A stretch of 64,000 bases of DNA from Apiospora phragmitis (Eukaryota > Ascomycota > Sordariomycetes > Amphisphaeriales > Apiosporaceae): NCBI GenBank assembly GCA_038363925.1, contig JAQQWL010000013.1, positions 3,162,001 through 3,226,000 on the forward strand. The letters are read 5' to 3'. Position 1 is the stretch's first letter; every line of letters starts with the position of its first letter. This document shows positions 37,404 to 47,242 of this stretch, piece by piece. The notes beneath the pieces were generated by a model. It was not told where the DNA came from. It did not search any database and saw nothing but the letters and a program-made list of their open reading frames with translations. The translations under genes were made by a program, and so were the position numbers.

Positions 37404-38327
37404 CTATGACTATATCTCGACGACGACGATAATACGCCGGTAACCCGCGGGGAATTACGAAAGATAGTTAGGGAAGCTATTACTTAAGTTATATAGAATT
37501 TTAAAGCCGTATAGATTAAGTTCTAGGTTTAAGTTATAACCGCGCTATCACGTAATAGCGACCCCGTTGCTTAATAGCCGAAAGTTATTATTTTAGCTCG
37601 TCGAACTTGCGAAGTAATAATTAAAAGCGTAAATTAATCGAGTAACGTATAGAAAAAGAGGTTAATAGATATTATATAGAGTATAAATATAGTAATCGAA
37701 TATAACGAGGTTATTATAACAAGGAAGTTATTTAGCGGCGATATTATTTTTATTTTTAAAAACAAGGCGAAGAAATATATAAAGAATAATAGATAAGTTT
37801 TAAACGTTTTCGAGAGTAACGTATAGTTTATATATAAAAAACTCGTAATTATTACGAAAAGGATTTTAATAAAAAAGCTACGGGATATTTATAACGAAGC
37901 TATATTATTATATAGCTTATTTATAAATAAATATAAATTAAAAAAGATTTCGAAATATAAACGTAATTTGCCGAAAAACCTTAAAGTATATTATGTTTCT
38001 TTTATTATATATATAAGCTTCGTTTAAATTACGAAGGACTTATATAATAACGGTTTAATATAGGACGCGGAGATCTTTAATTACGAACCGTATAACGCCA
38101 GCCTCCGTATTTAATAATATTACCGCTGTTATAGCTACGGCTACGTAGCGAAGTATTATCGGAAATAATAGCGGTGCGGCTATTACTCTATAGCAGTATA
38201 TCTCGGAAGAGACCAGGAATACCCTTAAAAAGGACCACGAGGTAGGAAACGTTACGTTAATTACGGTAGGGAATACACGGCGTAGAGATCGTAACTACCC
38301 TATAACGATTTAATAAAGAGAGCGTAT
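37404..38327 (+). mobile_element. LINE ORF1-like remnant with CCHC zinc knuckles
   Basis: Continuing from 14181 across element B, the + strand reads a charged region, then near 38.1-38.2 kb RCYSYGYVAKYYRKQQRC followed by GYYSIAVYLGRD. This is a double CCHC zinc knuckle in which several cysteines and histidines have become tyrosine, exactly the change RIP makes to TGT/TGC and CAT/CAC codons. Two adjacent knuckles at the end of ORF1 are typical of Tad-like fungal LINEs. The ORF2 that should follow is absent. Confidence 0.5.
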
Positions 38328-38440
38328 TACACCTAGTCTGGCATCCTCTGGACATCCTTTGTCCCTTGGCCGCCATATCCCTCAGGAATACCGTTATTTG
38401 TTGGACCGGTATGCATGCCTTCGTTGGCGTGCGTGTGGCA
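38328..38440. repeat. Right terminal repeat of outer element A (partial LTR)
   Basis: This 113-bp direct repeat of 13056-13172 is not RIP-altered here. Its right end (TGTGGCA) abuts CGCAG (38441-38445). Because it happens to be open in frame with the gene to its right, a longer apparent ORF to 38257 is an artefact. Confidence 0.65.
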
Positions 38441-39111
38441 CGCAGCATGGCGCGCACGAAACCGACCGTGGCACGATAAGCCGGGGTGTCTGCGCCGGTG
38501 ACAGTGGACGTGCGCACCGTCAGCGCTTGCGACGAGAACGGGGCCACGAAGTCAGCGACGCGCGCCAGGACGTGCGCCCCACACGATGACGGTGTTGATG
38601 CGCCGGTATCGCCCTCCAGGAAAGCCGTGTACGGGTACGTGAGCACGGTGGCGTAAACCGCAGAGCCGTTGCTCAGATGGCCGTCGAGCAGGGCCTGGAC
38701 CATGGTGATTTCGGATGTAGCGGCGAGGACGATGTCGCTGCCCTGGTCGAGCTGGCCCAGCACGGTGAGGTTGGCGTTGGAGTTGAAGGCTAGGTTGACG
38801 GCGTTGTCGATGGTGCCCGTCAAGATGTCGTAGGTCCCGGCCAGGAGCCCATCGTAGGCAAAGGAGGAGTTGGGGACTGGGGAGTAAGTCACATCCAGGC
38901 CCTCGTCGGCGAAGTAGCCGAGTTGGTTAGCAATGGAGTAGGTGGCCGACTTGACAAAGGAGCCGTAGGCAACGGGGGTTGCTGCATGGACCCCGCCAGA
39001 TCCCACTATCCCCATCAGGCACCACAATGTCATTACATTCATGGTTCGAGCCAGAGACTCATGAAGGGACATTACCTTGGATTCAACAGGAGCAAATAAG
39101 GTGAGGCTCAT
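38441..39111 (-). pseudogene. 5' part of a secreted SsuA/THI5-like substrate-binding protein gene
   Basis: The gene starts at ATG 39111, or at the internal ATG that begins MNVMTLWCLMG. A signal peptide ends at GVHA-ATPV. The mature part has the first lobe of a type-2 periplasmic-binding fold: YSIANQLGYFADEGLDVTY, NSSFAYDGLLAGTYDI and NAVNLAF. It then has TYPYTAFLEGD and ADFVAPFSSQALTV, reaching GFVRAML at the insertion. The family binds small molecules such as nitrate, sulfonates or thiamine precursors. Fungal secreted members probably came from bacteria. A block of about 40 residues expected between SEITMV and QALLDG seems missing compared with my memory of the family. The rest of the gene is at 12625-12936, and the product is now truncated. 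Confidence 0.75.
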
Positions 39112-39553
39112 CTAGACATGCATTTGAAGGTGTATTTTGCCTCAAAAATGAAGTGCAATCAAGTTACCGACAGTGGACAAGATGGTGAGTGGATTGACAC
39201 AATCTTACATTCTGACTGCTAGGAATATTAGTCGTAGCTTACATTGCGTGGCCAGTCAAATCAATGGCACCAATCAGTCCATACGTCCTGGAGATCACCA
39301 TTGTGAACATGCCCGTCAGCAAGTCAACCAGGGGTGCTGAAGGAGTTAGTGATAAGAGGCCTGGAATTGAGGAGGGGCTGGGGGATTTGGGGACAGCATC
39401 GCCCCACTTTGGGGAAGGTGGCAAGGGTGGGTGGGAACCGGACCCAGCCCAGACCTGACCGCCAAAAAGTTGCAAGAATTCTGCCGCTCCAATGCAAATC
39501 TCACCTTTCCCACCTATTCCGTCGCTCCAGTCAATTCGAATCAGCAAAACAAA
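39112..39553. other. Divergent promoter region of the split gene and DBP7
   Basis: About 440 bp separate the two start codons. No repeat or conserved motif is obvious. Frames that run through it upstream of the DBP7 ATG lack a better start. Confidence 0.5.
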
Positions 39554-41860
39554 ATGGCGGACGATGGCATGCTCTTGAACTTCGACCTCGGGGACTTTTC
39601 TCTCAAGAGCGAGGTCAAATTTACCGGCGGACGATGGCGCGATCGAGTGCGCGCCCAGCGCAGCGCAAAAGGAAAACCCAGCAAGTCCTGGAACGGTCCA
39701 AACGGCACCCCGCTTGAGCGAGCCCGCCAGTTCGGAAAAGACAACGCCGGCGACGGCGACGATGATGCAGACACCCCCGCTGGCGACAGACCCGCCAAGC
39801 GACAAAGGACCGCCGGCGATGGCACACATACTGGCCACCGGACGCCGTACGTCAAGGCCGGTCTGCCCCCAGGCCAGGTCACCTCGCGACTCTTCACCTC
39901 TAACCCCACGGCGACGACCGTCTTCGAAGACGCCCAACCAGAGGCAGAACCTGCACAACCATCCAATGCGCCCTTGACCGCCGAAGCAGAGAACTTCCAC
40001 GCATTGGGACTCTCAAAACGTATTGCGCACCACCTCTCCACCAAACTCGAAATGAAAGCCCCGACGTCGATCCAGAAGAACACGATACCACAGCTCGTCA
40101 ATAGCGATAGCGATGCCTTCCTCCAAGCCGAGACGGGTTCCGGAAAGACATTATCCTACCTTCTACCCATAGTACAGCGTATCATGGCCCTCAGCCACAA
40201 CGAGGACGGCACCGGCACGGGAACCAAGATACATCGCAATTCGGGACTGTTCGCCATGATTCTGGCGCCGACACGAGAGTTGTGCAAGCAGATCGCGACC
40301 GTGCTCGAGAAGCTGCTCCGATGCGCCCCCTGGATTGTGAGCACGACCGTCATTGGCGGTGAAAGCAAGAAGTCGGAAAAGGCGCGGATACGGAAGGGCG
40401 TGAACATCCTCATCGCCACACCAGGTCGCCTGACCGATCACCTGGACCACACCCAAGTGCTGGATGTCGGCACGGTGCGGTGGCTGGTGCTGGACGAAGG
40501 CGATCGCCTGATGGAGATGGGTTTCGAAGACGAACTGAAGATGATTGTCGGCAAGATCCGAGAGGAGGGACTGAAGACCAAGAACGAGGATGGAGTGCTG
40601 TTGGACAAGCTGCCGCAGCGCAGAGTGACGGTGCTCTGCTCGGCCACCATGAAGATGACCGCGCAACGACTGGGCGAGATCTCGTTGCAAGATGCCGTGC
40701 ACGTCACGGCGTCCAAGTCGGATCCTGCGGCTGCCGAGACCAACGATACTGTATTTTCAGCACCCGCCCAACTCAAGCAGACCTACATTATTGCCGCCGC
40801 CAAGCCGCGACTGATAACGCTCCTGGCACTTCTCAAGTCGACCTTTGCTCGGAAAGGCTCTGTGATGAAGGCCATCATCTTCATCTCCTGCGCCGACTCG
40901 GTCGATTTCCACTTCGAACTTCTCCGTTCCGCCCCGCCTACTCCGAATGATACATCTCGGACTACGGGCACCGTCGCGGAAGCTGCATACATCACGTCGC
41001 CAGCCAACCACAAGATCGCGCTGTTCAAGCTGCACGGCTCGCTCCCACAGCCCATCCGAACCGCTACACTGAAGGCTTTCCACGAGGAGACGGATCCTTG
41101 TGTGCTCATCACCACCGACATTGCATCTCGAGGTCTGGATGTTCCCACCGTCGACCTAGTCATCGAATACGACCCGGCGTTCGCTGTGGACGACCACGTG
41201 CATCGTATCGGACGAACGGCGCGTGCGGGACGTCCTGGTAAAGCCGTGCTGTTCCTGCAACCTGGCTGCGAGGAGGGCTACCTCGCCCATCTCCAGGTCT
41301 CCATGACCGGCCAATCTTCCGAATCCATTATCCAAAAGAGCTTCATCACTCCGATTATGCTGCCGAAGAAGTCGGCCACCGACGCCGAGGCGCCCGTGCT
41401 CAACAGCGACAAGTCGGCGATGAAGCGCGCCGAGGCGTTGCAGCTGCACATCGAGCAGCGACTCCTGGACGAGAAGACAGGGCAGAAGCTGCTCGATGCG
41501 GCGCGGCAGGGTTTCCGGTCCTACATCCGGGCGTACGCCACGCATGTGAAAGACGAGCGCAAGTACTTCGACATCACGCAGCTCCACCTAGGCCATACGG
41601 CCAAGAGTTTTGGTCTGCGGGAGGCGCCGGGCGGTATTGGTGGCGGGCCGACGAGGCGGGTCGTCAAGGGCCATGCCGCAGGGAAGAAGAGGAAGAATGG
41701 AGAGGGCGGCGACAAGGGCGACAACAACAAGAAGAACGAGGAGGTGGCCAAGCCCGAGGGGCTGGATGTCAATGGCGCGGCCGACGAGGATGCGGCGCGC
41801 CGTATGCGGCAGAAGCTGAAGGAGGTGATGAACCAGTCGTCGGAGTTCAATCTGGGATGA
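39554..41860 (+). CDS. DBP7: DEAD-box ATP-dependent RNA helicase Dbp7 (DDX31-like)
   Basis: This single-exon gene of 768 codons encodes a nucleolar helicase needed for 60S ribosomal subunit assembly. The ATG at 39554 gives MADDGMLLNFDLGDF, the typical Dbp7 start. Motifs in order are PTSIQKNTIP, AETGSGKT (about residues 192-199), APTRELCKQ, ATPGRLTDHL, VLDEGDRLMEMGFE (DEGD instead of DEAD, usual for this subfamily), SATM, TDIASRGLDVP and HRIGRTARAG (about 549-558). The C-terminal part carries AYATHVKDERKYFDITQLHLGH and a lysine-rich tail. Many reverse-strand ORFs over this gene are shadows. The gene is intact and a good marker that this flank is normal euchromatin. Confidence 0.95.
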   Translation: MADDGMLLNFDLGDFSLKSEVKFTGGRWRDRVRAQRSAKGKPSKSWNGPNGTPLERARQFGKDNAGDGDDDADTPAGDRPAKRQRTAGDGTHTGHRTPYVKAGLPPGQVTSRLFTSNPTATTVFEDAQPEAEPAQPSNAPLTAEAENFHALGLSKRIAHHLSTKLEMKAPTSIQKNTIPQLVNSDSDAFLQAETGSGKTLSYLLPIVQRIMALSHNEDGTGTGTKIHRNSGLFAMILAPTRELCKQIATVLEKLLRCAPWIVSTTVIGGESKKSEKARIRKGVNILIATPGRLTDHLDHTQVLDVGTVRWLVLDEGDRLMEMGFEDELKMIVGKIREEGLKTKNEDGVLLDKLPQRRVTVLCSATMKMTAQRLGEISLQDAVHVTASKSDPAAAETNDTVFSAPAQLKQTYIIAAAKPRLITLLALLKSTFARKGSVMKAIIFISCADSVDFHFELLRSAPPTPNDTSRTTGTVAEAAYITSPANHKIALFKLHGSLPQPIRTATLKAFHEETDPCVLITTDIASRGLDVPTVDLVIEYDPAFAVDDHVHRIGRTARAGRPGKAVLFLQPGCEEGYLAHLQVSMTGQSSESIIQKSFITPIMLPKKSATDAEAPVLNSDKSAMKRAEALQLHIEQRLLDEKTGQKLLDAARQGFRSYIRAYATHVKDERKYFDITQLHLGHTAKSFGLREAPGGIGGGPTRRVVKGHAAGKKRKNGEGGDKGDNNKKNEEVAKPEGLDVNGAADEDAARRMRQKLKEVMNQSSEFNLG

Positions 41861-42287
41861 TTGTGTCCGCGTGTGCATGAAATAAGTAATTAGAATCTAG
41901 GCCTGGGAGTTATGATGGTTCACGAGCAATGCTACGTCTTTCGCTTGCCTTTGACATGTACGCATACAAGAAACTAAGTGTCATTTGTGTCTTTTTACCG
42001 GAGCAGTCATCTATCTCTGCTGTAGAAGCTGGCGCTGCCCAGCCATGGTTTGCACCAACGCTCAATTGCCATCTCCCGTGCGGTACCCCTTGCAGGGCAT
42101 GTATTGAAATATGGTAGAGAGGGTGCTAGCAACGAGCAAACTCAATGACATCCCCCCCCCCCAGTTCACCAGCGGCCCCTACCCCTTTCTCCGTCTATCC
42201 ATAACCCTCCAGTTTGCTCTATATAAGTGGTCATAACGGCCATGTCTTACAATCACTCCCCACAGCTCATTGCTAGAACGTGGAACA
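41861..42287. other. Intergenic between DBP7 and tRNA-Lys
   Basis: No gene is seen. A run of ten C lies near 42152-42161. Confidence 0.5.
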
Positions 42288-42376
42288 GCCTGGTTAGCTC
42301 AATCGGTAGAGCGTGAGACTCTTAGGTTACTTGGAGCAAAATCTCAAGGCTGCGGGTTCGACCCCCGCATCGGGCT
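42288..42376 (+). tRNA. tRNA-Lys (anticodon CTT) with 16-nt intron
   Basis: The sequence folds as a full cloverleaf. The acceptor stem GCCTGGT pairs with ATCGGGC with G-T wobbles, the D arm is GCTC/GAGC, the anticodon stem TGAGA/TCTCA holds loop CTCTTAA, and the T arm is GCGGG-TTCGACC-CCCGC. The anticodon CTT is at 42321-42323. A 16-nt intron (42325-42340) sits at the canonical position one base 3' of the anticodon. Mature length is 73 nt without CCA. Confidence 0.93.
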
Positions 42377-42901
42377 CAATTCCGATGCATCCCAGTTACT
42401 GGGATACAATCGACTTCTTTTTCTGTCTTTTTTCTTTCTTTTCATCGTTTCGCATTTTGGAAGGTGCCGACTAATGGTCAACTTTCCATATGTATCATAA
42501 CTTTGGACAGTTGGAAGCGCCGAATATAATTTTCGCATCCCAATCAGATTGACCATATCCTTTTCTTACTCTATTTGTTCCAATGGCAGCAGTCATTCTA
42601 ATGACGACCGTTATTCCAATGATGGCAGTTATTCCAGTGGCAGCAGTTCATAGCCATAGACCCAACATGCCACGAATGACTTCCGAAGTAGGATAGGCAG
42701 TGTTTCTGCCGCCGTTGCTGCCGCCGTTGCTTTACGTACTATATACCTGTGGCTTATGCGCCGCACATGCATAGCAGTATGTATGCCTAATTGAGAGAGC
42801 TGGTTAACACATTAAAGAGGCAGACAGCTACCCATCAGGGTTGAGTTTACGCCACCACTTGCTCCAGTAGGCTCCAGAACTTCTCAAATCTCTCACCCAT
42901 A
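42377..42901. other. Intergenic with small tandem repeats
   Basis: Three imperfect copies of an 18-bp unit like GGCAGTTATTCCAATGAT occupy about 42587-42640. A 12-bp unit TGCCGCCGTTGC is doubled at about 42707-42731. A T-rich tract follows the tRNA and may serve as the Pol III terminator (42417-42440). Confidence 0.5.
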
Positions 42902-43896
42902 TTGCTCGTTGCACTGCCATCGATTTCTGAAACATCCAAAGCGTGGACTGCCAGCTTCGACCACGACATGGCCATTGGACCGCTGATGCTCGAGGGACTG
43001 GCTTACGGCCTGCTCTGCACTTTAGTTGCTGGCGTCTTCCTTTTCTCTCCGTCCATACTGCTCCTCCTCCTCAAGTTCCTTCATCGTCAGCCTCTCTATC
43101 TTGTACTTCCTTATGACTGGCCTCTGTTCGTTCTGCCCGGACTATTTGCACGTCCGTTGATCCGCCAGTCGAGGGAACTTGTCCTATTGCTAGACCAGAC
43201 CAGTTGGCGAGGAAAGGATGAGACGGAGGATCATCTGCCACTACGATGGCTCGTCGAAAATTGGTGCCATAACTTCAATAGGGCGACTTCCCCTCATCCC
43301 CGACATCGAGCCGTGGCGCCACCGCGAACCTGCTTGGGGCGCTGGGCAGCGGCGGTGGTTCTTGCACCCTTTGGACCCCCCCCCCCCCGGAATCACTGGG
43401 AGGTCTGTCTAATCAAGAAATGCGAGAGTCGCAAGACATGTTGGACCAGTTCCATGCGCGGAAATTACGAGTCTACTTGCCGAGATCCGGAGATCTGTGC
43501 CGACTCTATCTCGCCAAGATCCATTTCGACAGAGCTTGCGAGTTTGGCCCAGTCCACTACATGCCGCCGACTCCGTTGCTGGTGATTCCCCTGACTGTCT
43601 TCTATCCAGTCTGGAAGATGCCCTTCTGGAACACCCTGCGCCTCGGCATGTTTGATTTCTGGTGGTGGAACTGGATAGAACAGCAAATCCTCTGGGATAT
43701 GTTCTTTGATTTGAGAGAATCCAATTGGGATTGGCAAAACTTCTTGTCGGAGACCCGGCATGGGAAGCAAGGCGCTTCAGCTTCAAGCGAAGGGCCACGT
43801 CTTAGGACCCGGTCTAAGCGCCCAGGCATGTACTTAACACCGATGTCGAAAATTGGGTCGAGCGTGATTAGACGTCGATTGAGTTCTAATTCGTAG
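42902..43896 (+). CDS. Hypothetical membrane protein, gene model unresolved
   Basis: I do not recognise the family. Two open blocks in different frames appear to belong together. The first (from 42902, or the ATG giving MAIGPLMLEGL) has two hydrophobic helices: LAYGLLCTLVAGVFLF and SILLLLLKFL. The second (to TAG at 43894-43896) is rich in tryptophan, with MFDFWWWNWIEQQILWDMFF. Between them, at about 43.2-43.4 kb, an intron or an indel is needed. A run of 13 C at 43376-43388 lies in this zone, where all three frames are open, so the exact joint cannot be decided. It is probably a fungal integral membrane protein. Confidence 0.4.
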
Positions 43897-44100
43897 TCAC
43901 CTCTGGCGGAATACGATTGGCATATGAATTCTCATGGTTATCTATGCTCATAAGAATACTTAAGTATCCATAGAACACGGAGCAAGTACGGACCAAGACG
44001 GTGAACAATTTGAAGATTGCGACTCTGAAATTGGTGACAACTAGGTGTTTAGACTGGTAGCTATTATCTAGCGAATGGAACCCCAAGGTTTTTGTACTGT

Positions 44101-46384
44101 TCAAAACACCATTCCTTTAACCTGCGGCGCCGTGGTGAGATCAATGTTGCGTATCAACAACACCCAGACCAAAGCCAAGCCCATGACGCCCGTCCCCGCC
44201 GCCAGCATCCGCGTCTGCGTGTACCCGTACGCCGCCTGGATCGCCACGCGCGCCTCGCTCCCCGCCGCGTACCCTAGCTGCGTCGGCAGGTCCTCGTAGA
44301 TGGCGTCGAGGTCCGGCCGGTCCGCGGGGGGCAGGAACCGGGCCAGGAACCGGGCCAGGACCTGTGGAAACACGTGGGTCCAGACGGCACCCGAGACGGT
44401 CGCGCCCAGGGCACCGCCCACGATGCCGACGACGTTGAGCACCGCCAGCGCGGCCACGACGTGCTGGTGGTCGACGGCGGTCAGGATGGCGAGCTTCTCG
44501 ACGATGATGAACACGCTGCTGCCGACGGAGAGGAGGACCTGGCACATCACTAAAAGGCCGACCGACTGGTCCGGGCGCCGGAAGTAGATCATCAGGCCCT
44601 GGGCCAGTAAGTAGAGGGGCACGGCGCCGTAGAGCAGCCACTTGAAGCGGTCGGTGCGGCGGATCAGGAAGCCGACGACCAGCAGCGGCACGCCCGACAC
44701 GACATCGAAGGTGTGGCTGACGTAGCCGGCTTCGGCGATGCTGAGACCGTTGACCACCTGCAGCAAGAAGGGGAAGCAGTTGGACCAGCAGTAGTACGAG
44801 ACCTGGTACGTCGCGTCCAACAAACAGGCGCCGATGACCGTGCGGTTGTTCATCAGGCCGACGTTCAACATCGGCGCGGGGGCCAGTAAGGTCTCCCACG
44901 CGACGAAGACCAACAGCATCGTGAAGCCCACCGCGAGCATGGCGATGATGTAGCCGGACCGCCAGCCCTGGGGCGCGGCGTCGGCGATGTCGAAGGGGAG
45001 GAGGAAGACGACCAGTCCGACGGAGAAGAGCACGACGCCAAGGGCTGGGGGTGTATCCCGAATTACCACAACTTTTAATCTCACACTTCTTTTACGGTTT
45101 CCCTGTACTTACCGTCAAACTCCACGGTATAGTGCCATACCCCTGTACGAGGCTTCGCTGGCTCGGAGCCTTGACGACGTTCCCTCTGGCCCGGGCCTTG
45201 CGCAGGTTGATCTTGAGGAGGAAGAACAGCGGGGCGGCGATGACGGGGAAGACGATGGCGAAGCAGCCAAAGGCCCAGCGCCACGAGACGTCGTAGTAGA
45301 ACGCCTCGGAAGCCCGGGATCCCGCAAAGGCTGTGATGATGTAGGGGGACGAGGTGAAGGCGTACGCGAGGCCCCGGTTCCTCAGTTTGGACGCGTCGGC
45401 CGTGATGACGTCGACGCAAAACGTCATGCCACCGAACCCGAGGGTATAAAAGACCTAGCAGGTCAATTAGTCTTGGACTTTGGCTATCGTGGGTTAGGTC
45501 CCACGCTGTCGGTATCGGGATGATCGTACGTATGCAGCGCAGAAGGTAGGCAGGTTGTGGCTAATGGCCATGAGGATCAGGCCCAGAGTCGCAAAAACAG
45601 TCATTATAGCGAAACCTGTGATGTGATGGCCGGTCAGCAAATGCTTCGGAGCTGGGTGTCCGAACAGAGAAACACTAGTACGGCTGGGATCTTGTTTTAC
45701 CTTCGGCACGGCCCCAGATGTCAAGCATCTTGGCAAGCGGGATGTAGACCGCCGCCGTCATTGCGGAAGCGACGACGTAGATGATGTTCAGGAGAGAATG
45801 GGTCTCGAAGTCGCTCGTCGCGTACGCCACGAGATTGGACAGGATCGAGCTCTGGAATGCGTTGACCAGGTAGAGGAACCAGATGCTGCAAATAGCATGC
45901 CATACGTTAGTTTTCCACCCTGACTGGCCGCTGATGGTTTGGGGTCATGGCGGAGCAAGACTTACTTCAGAAAGACGGGCAATGAGGGTGCCTCGGGACC
46001 TACCAACTCTCGGCGTTAGTATTACTCTTTTGGAATAAATAGGATGTCTTAGGAGGGGATCAAGGCAAGCCCTTGAATAAACGGTAAGTCTACCACCTTA
46101 GGACACTGGGGTAGCGAGGAATAACGACTGGAGTATCTCTTCGAATAAACGGTAAATCCACCTCCCCTCATTCTGAGACACTGGAATAGCGAAGAATAAC
46201 GACTGGAATGGGCAGGAATAGAGCCGGAAAGTCGCCTACCAGCTTAAGTTGACGGCTTCGACATCGTGAACTCCTTGCTGGGCATCTTCGGACGGCAGTT
46301 CCGGCGCGGGTTTCTCGTCGCCGGTGGTAAAAAAGGGCCCTGTGTTCCCGGAGGCGGCGACCTGCTCTCCTCGATCTTGTCCAT
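44101..46384 (-). CDS. MFS siderophore-iron transporter (SIT/ARN type)
   Basis: Reverse-strand exons give the order expected for a fungal siderophore transporter in the plasma or vesicle membrane. They are an N-terminal exon ending GVHDVEAVNLSW (about 46240-46385), IWFLYLVNAFQSSI with YATSDFETHSLL and YIPLAKMLDIWGR (45700-45890), AIMTVFATLGLILMAIS (45540-45640), DVITADASKLRNRGLAYAFT (45130-45450), and the long last exon to TGA/TAA at 44101. The phrase DVITADASKLRNRGL is specific to this family. The N-terminal exon has a frame break at about 46330 near a T6 run, and the joints of the first intron are not resolved. A duplicated 67-bp unit lies in that intron. The gene is divergent from the SidJ-like gene, with iron-type control sites between them. 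Confidence 0.82.
46075..46209. repeat. Tandem duplication of about 67 bp in the first intron of the siderophore transporter
   Basis: Two diverged copies (46075-46137 and 46143-46209) both begin GAATAAACGGTAA and end AATAACGACTGGA. The copies differ by several substitutions, so the duplication is not recent. Confidence 0.7.
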
Positions 46385-47242
46385 GACAAAAATTTCCGGG
46401 GCGCTTTGGATTATGTGGAAGCAAAAGGTCAGCTACCGCAAAGGAACATGAAGGGTATTGAACCGCAATCTTTGTAGGGACCATTGCGCTTAATAGGCCT
46501 GCTGCGTGTAGTCCCCAAACTCGGCCACTTGACTTCCATTGCTTCAAAAAGGACCTGTTCAATTGTCGTTGCAGCCTCTCGGCCAAGGACCCAACTTATA
46601 ATATCAAGGATCATTGAACCCAGAGATATTACTGGCTAGCCCCCGATAGTGCTGACTCTGATCCGACTCGGTTGGAGCCGCTGGAGCCCCTTGGCTTTCA
46701 GCTGGGCCAATTCAGAGCCGGACACCGGAGATCAGATTTAAAAAGACTTGGGATCTCGACATGCTGATCGGTTCTCGGAACAGGAAAAGATCCTACCAGA
46801 TCTGCCGAGCCAAGACGTTAGGGGGTGCTAAGCAGGGGCTAATCTCGGAGCGACCCATTCCTTTACGTGATCCCCGAAGCTAGATGGGTGGACGCCGTAG
46901 CGCAGTGGAGATGCGGTGCAACTGATGATCTGATAAGATCATGAGTGAATATCTCATTGTAAGCATGCAGCAGGAGACACCAAAATATGCCTCATTCACC
47001 TGTGAGATGGCGTGCCAGGGACTTCCGGATTTCTGCCTACTTGCCAGTGAAGTCTGCTTTTCGGCGAGGTTTCGGAAGCTGGCGGAGTTTTAGGTTCAGT
47101 TCTCGGTGAATTGTAGTGATATGATTCACATTAAGAAAACATGCACGACTCGATAAACACGAAGGCCTCCCATCGTATTGCCCCAAAATCATATATTCGA
47201 CCGGGTGACAGGCTTGAAATCCCTCTCTCGTATCTCTCTAGC
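46385..47242. promoter_or_regulatory. Divergent promoter between siderophore transporter and SidJ-like esterase
   Basis: About 860 bp separate the two starts. It contains ATCTGATAA at 46928-46936, an exact match to the ATCWGATAA site of the fungal iron repressor SreA/SRE/Urbs1. A CCAAT box at 46707-46711 could serve the CBC-HapX complex. Control by iron is inferred from these sites and the two gene functions. Confidence 0.6.
46928..46936 (+). promoter_or_regulatory. SreA-type GATA site (ATCTGATAA)
   Basis: This matches the extended GATA consensus known for the SreA family of iron-responsive repressors. It lies about 310 bp upstream of the esterase ATG and about 540 bp upstream of the transporter. 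Confidence 0.5.

Larger units (their letters stand above)
12937..38440. mobile_element. Outer retroelement (A) and everything nested in it, inserted in the substrate-binding protein gene
   Basis: The insertion begins TGTGACAAGGGC and ends GTGTGGCA, with TG...CA ends, and is bounded by CGCAG at 12932-12936 and 38441-38445. A direct repeat of about 115 bp (13056-13172 and 38328-38440) reaches the right end exactly, as the 3' part of an LTR would. The left LTR would be 12937-13172. The right copy lacks its first about 120 bp. The interior of A is mostly occupied by later insertions B to F. Only about 1.9 kb of older sequence remains (13173-14181 and 37404-38327). The LTR interpretation is an inference from ends, duplication and repeat. 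Confidence 0.7.

Noticed and set aside
13020..38330. Centromere or mitochondrial insertion as cause of the AT-rich block
   Set aside because: Readable Ty3 domains, LTR pairs and target duplications explain the block as RIP-mutated retroelements.
38257..38440. Extension of the substrate-binding protein ORF to 38257
   Set aside because: The extra codons come from the terminal repeat of element A, which happens to be open in that frame; the real continuation is at 12931.
39239..40776. Long reverse-strand ORFs of 112-253 codons
   Set aside because: They are antisense to the DBP7 coding region and have its codon shadow pattern.
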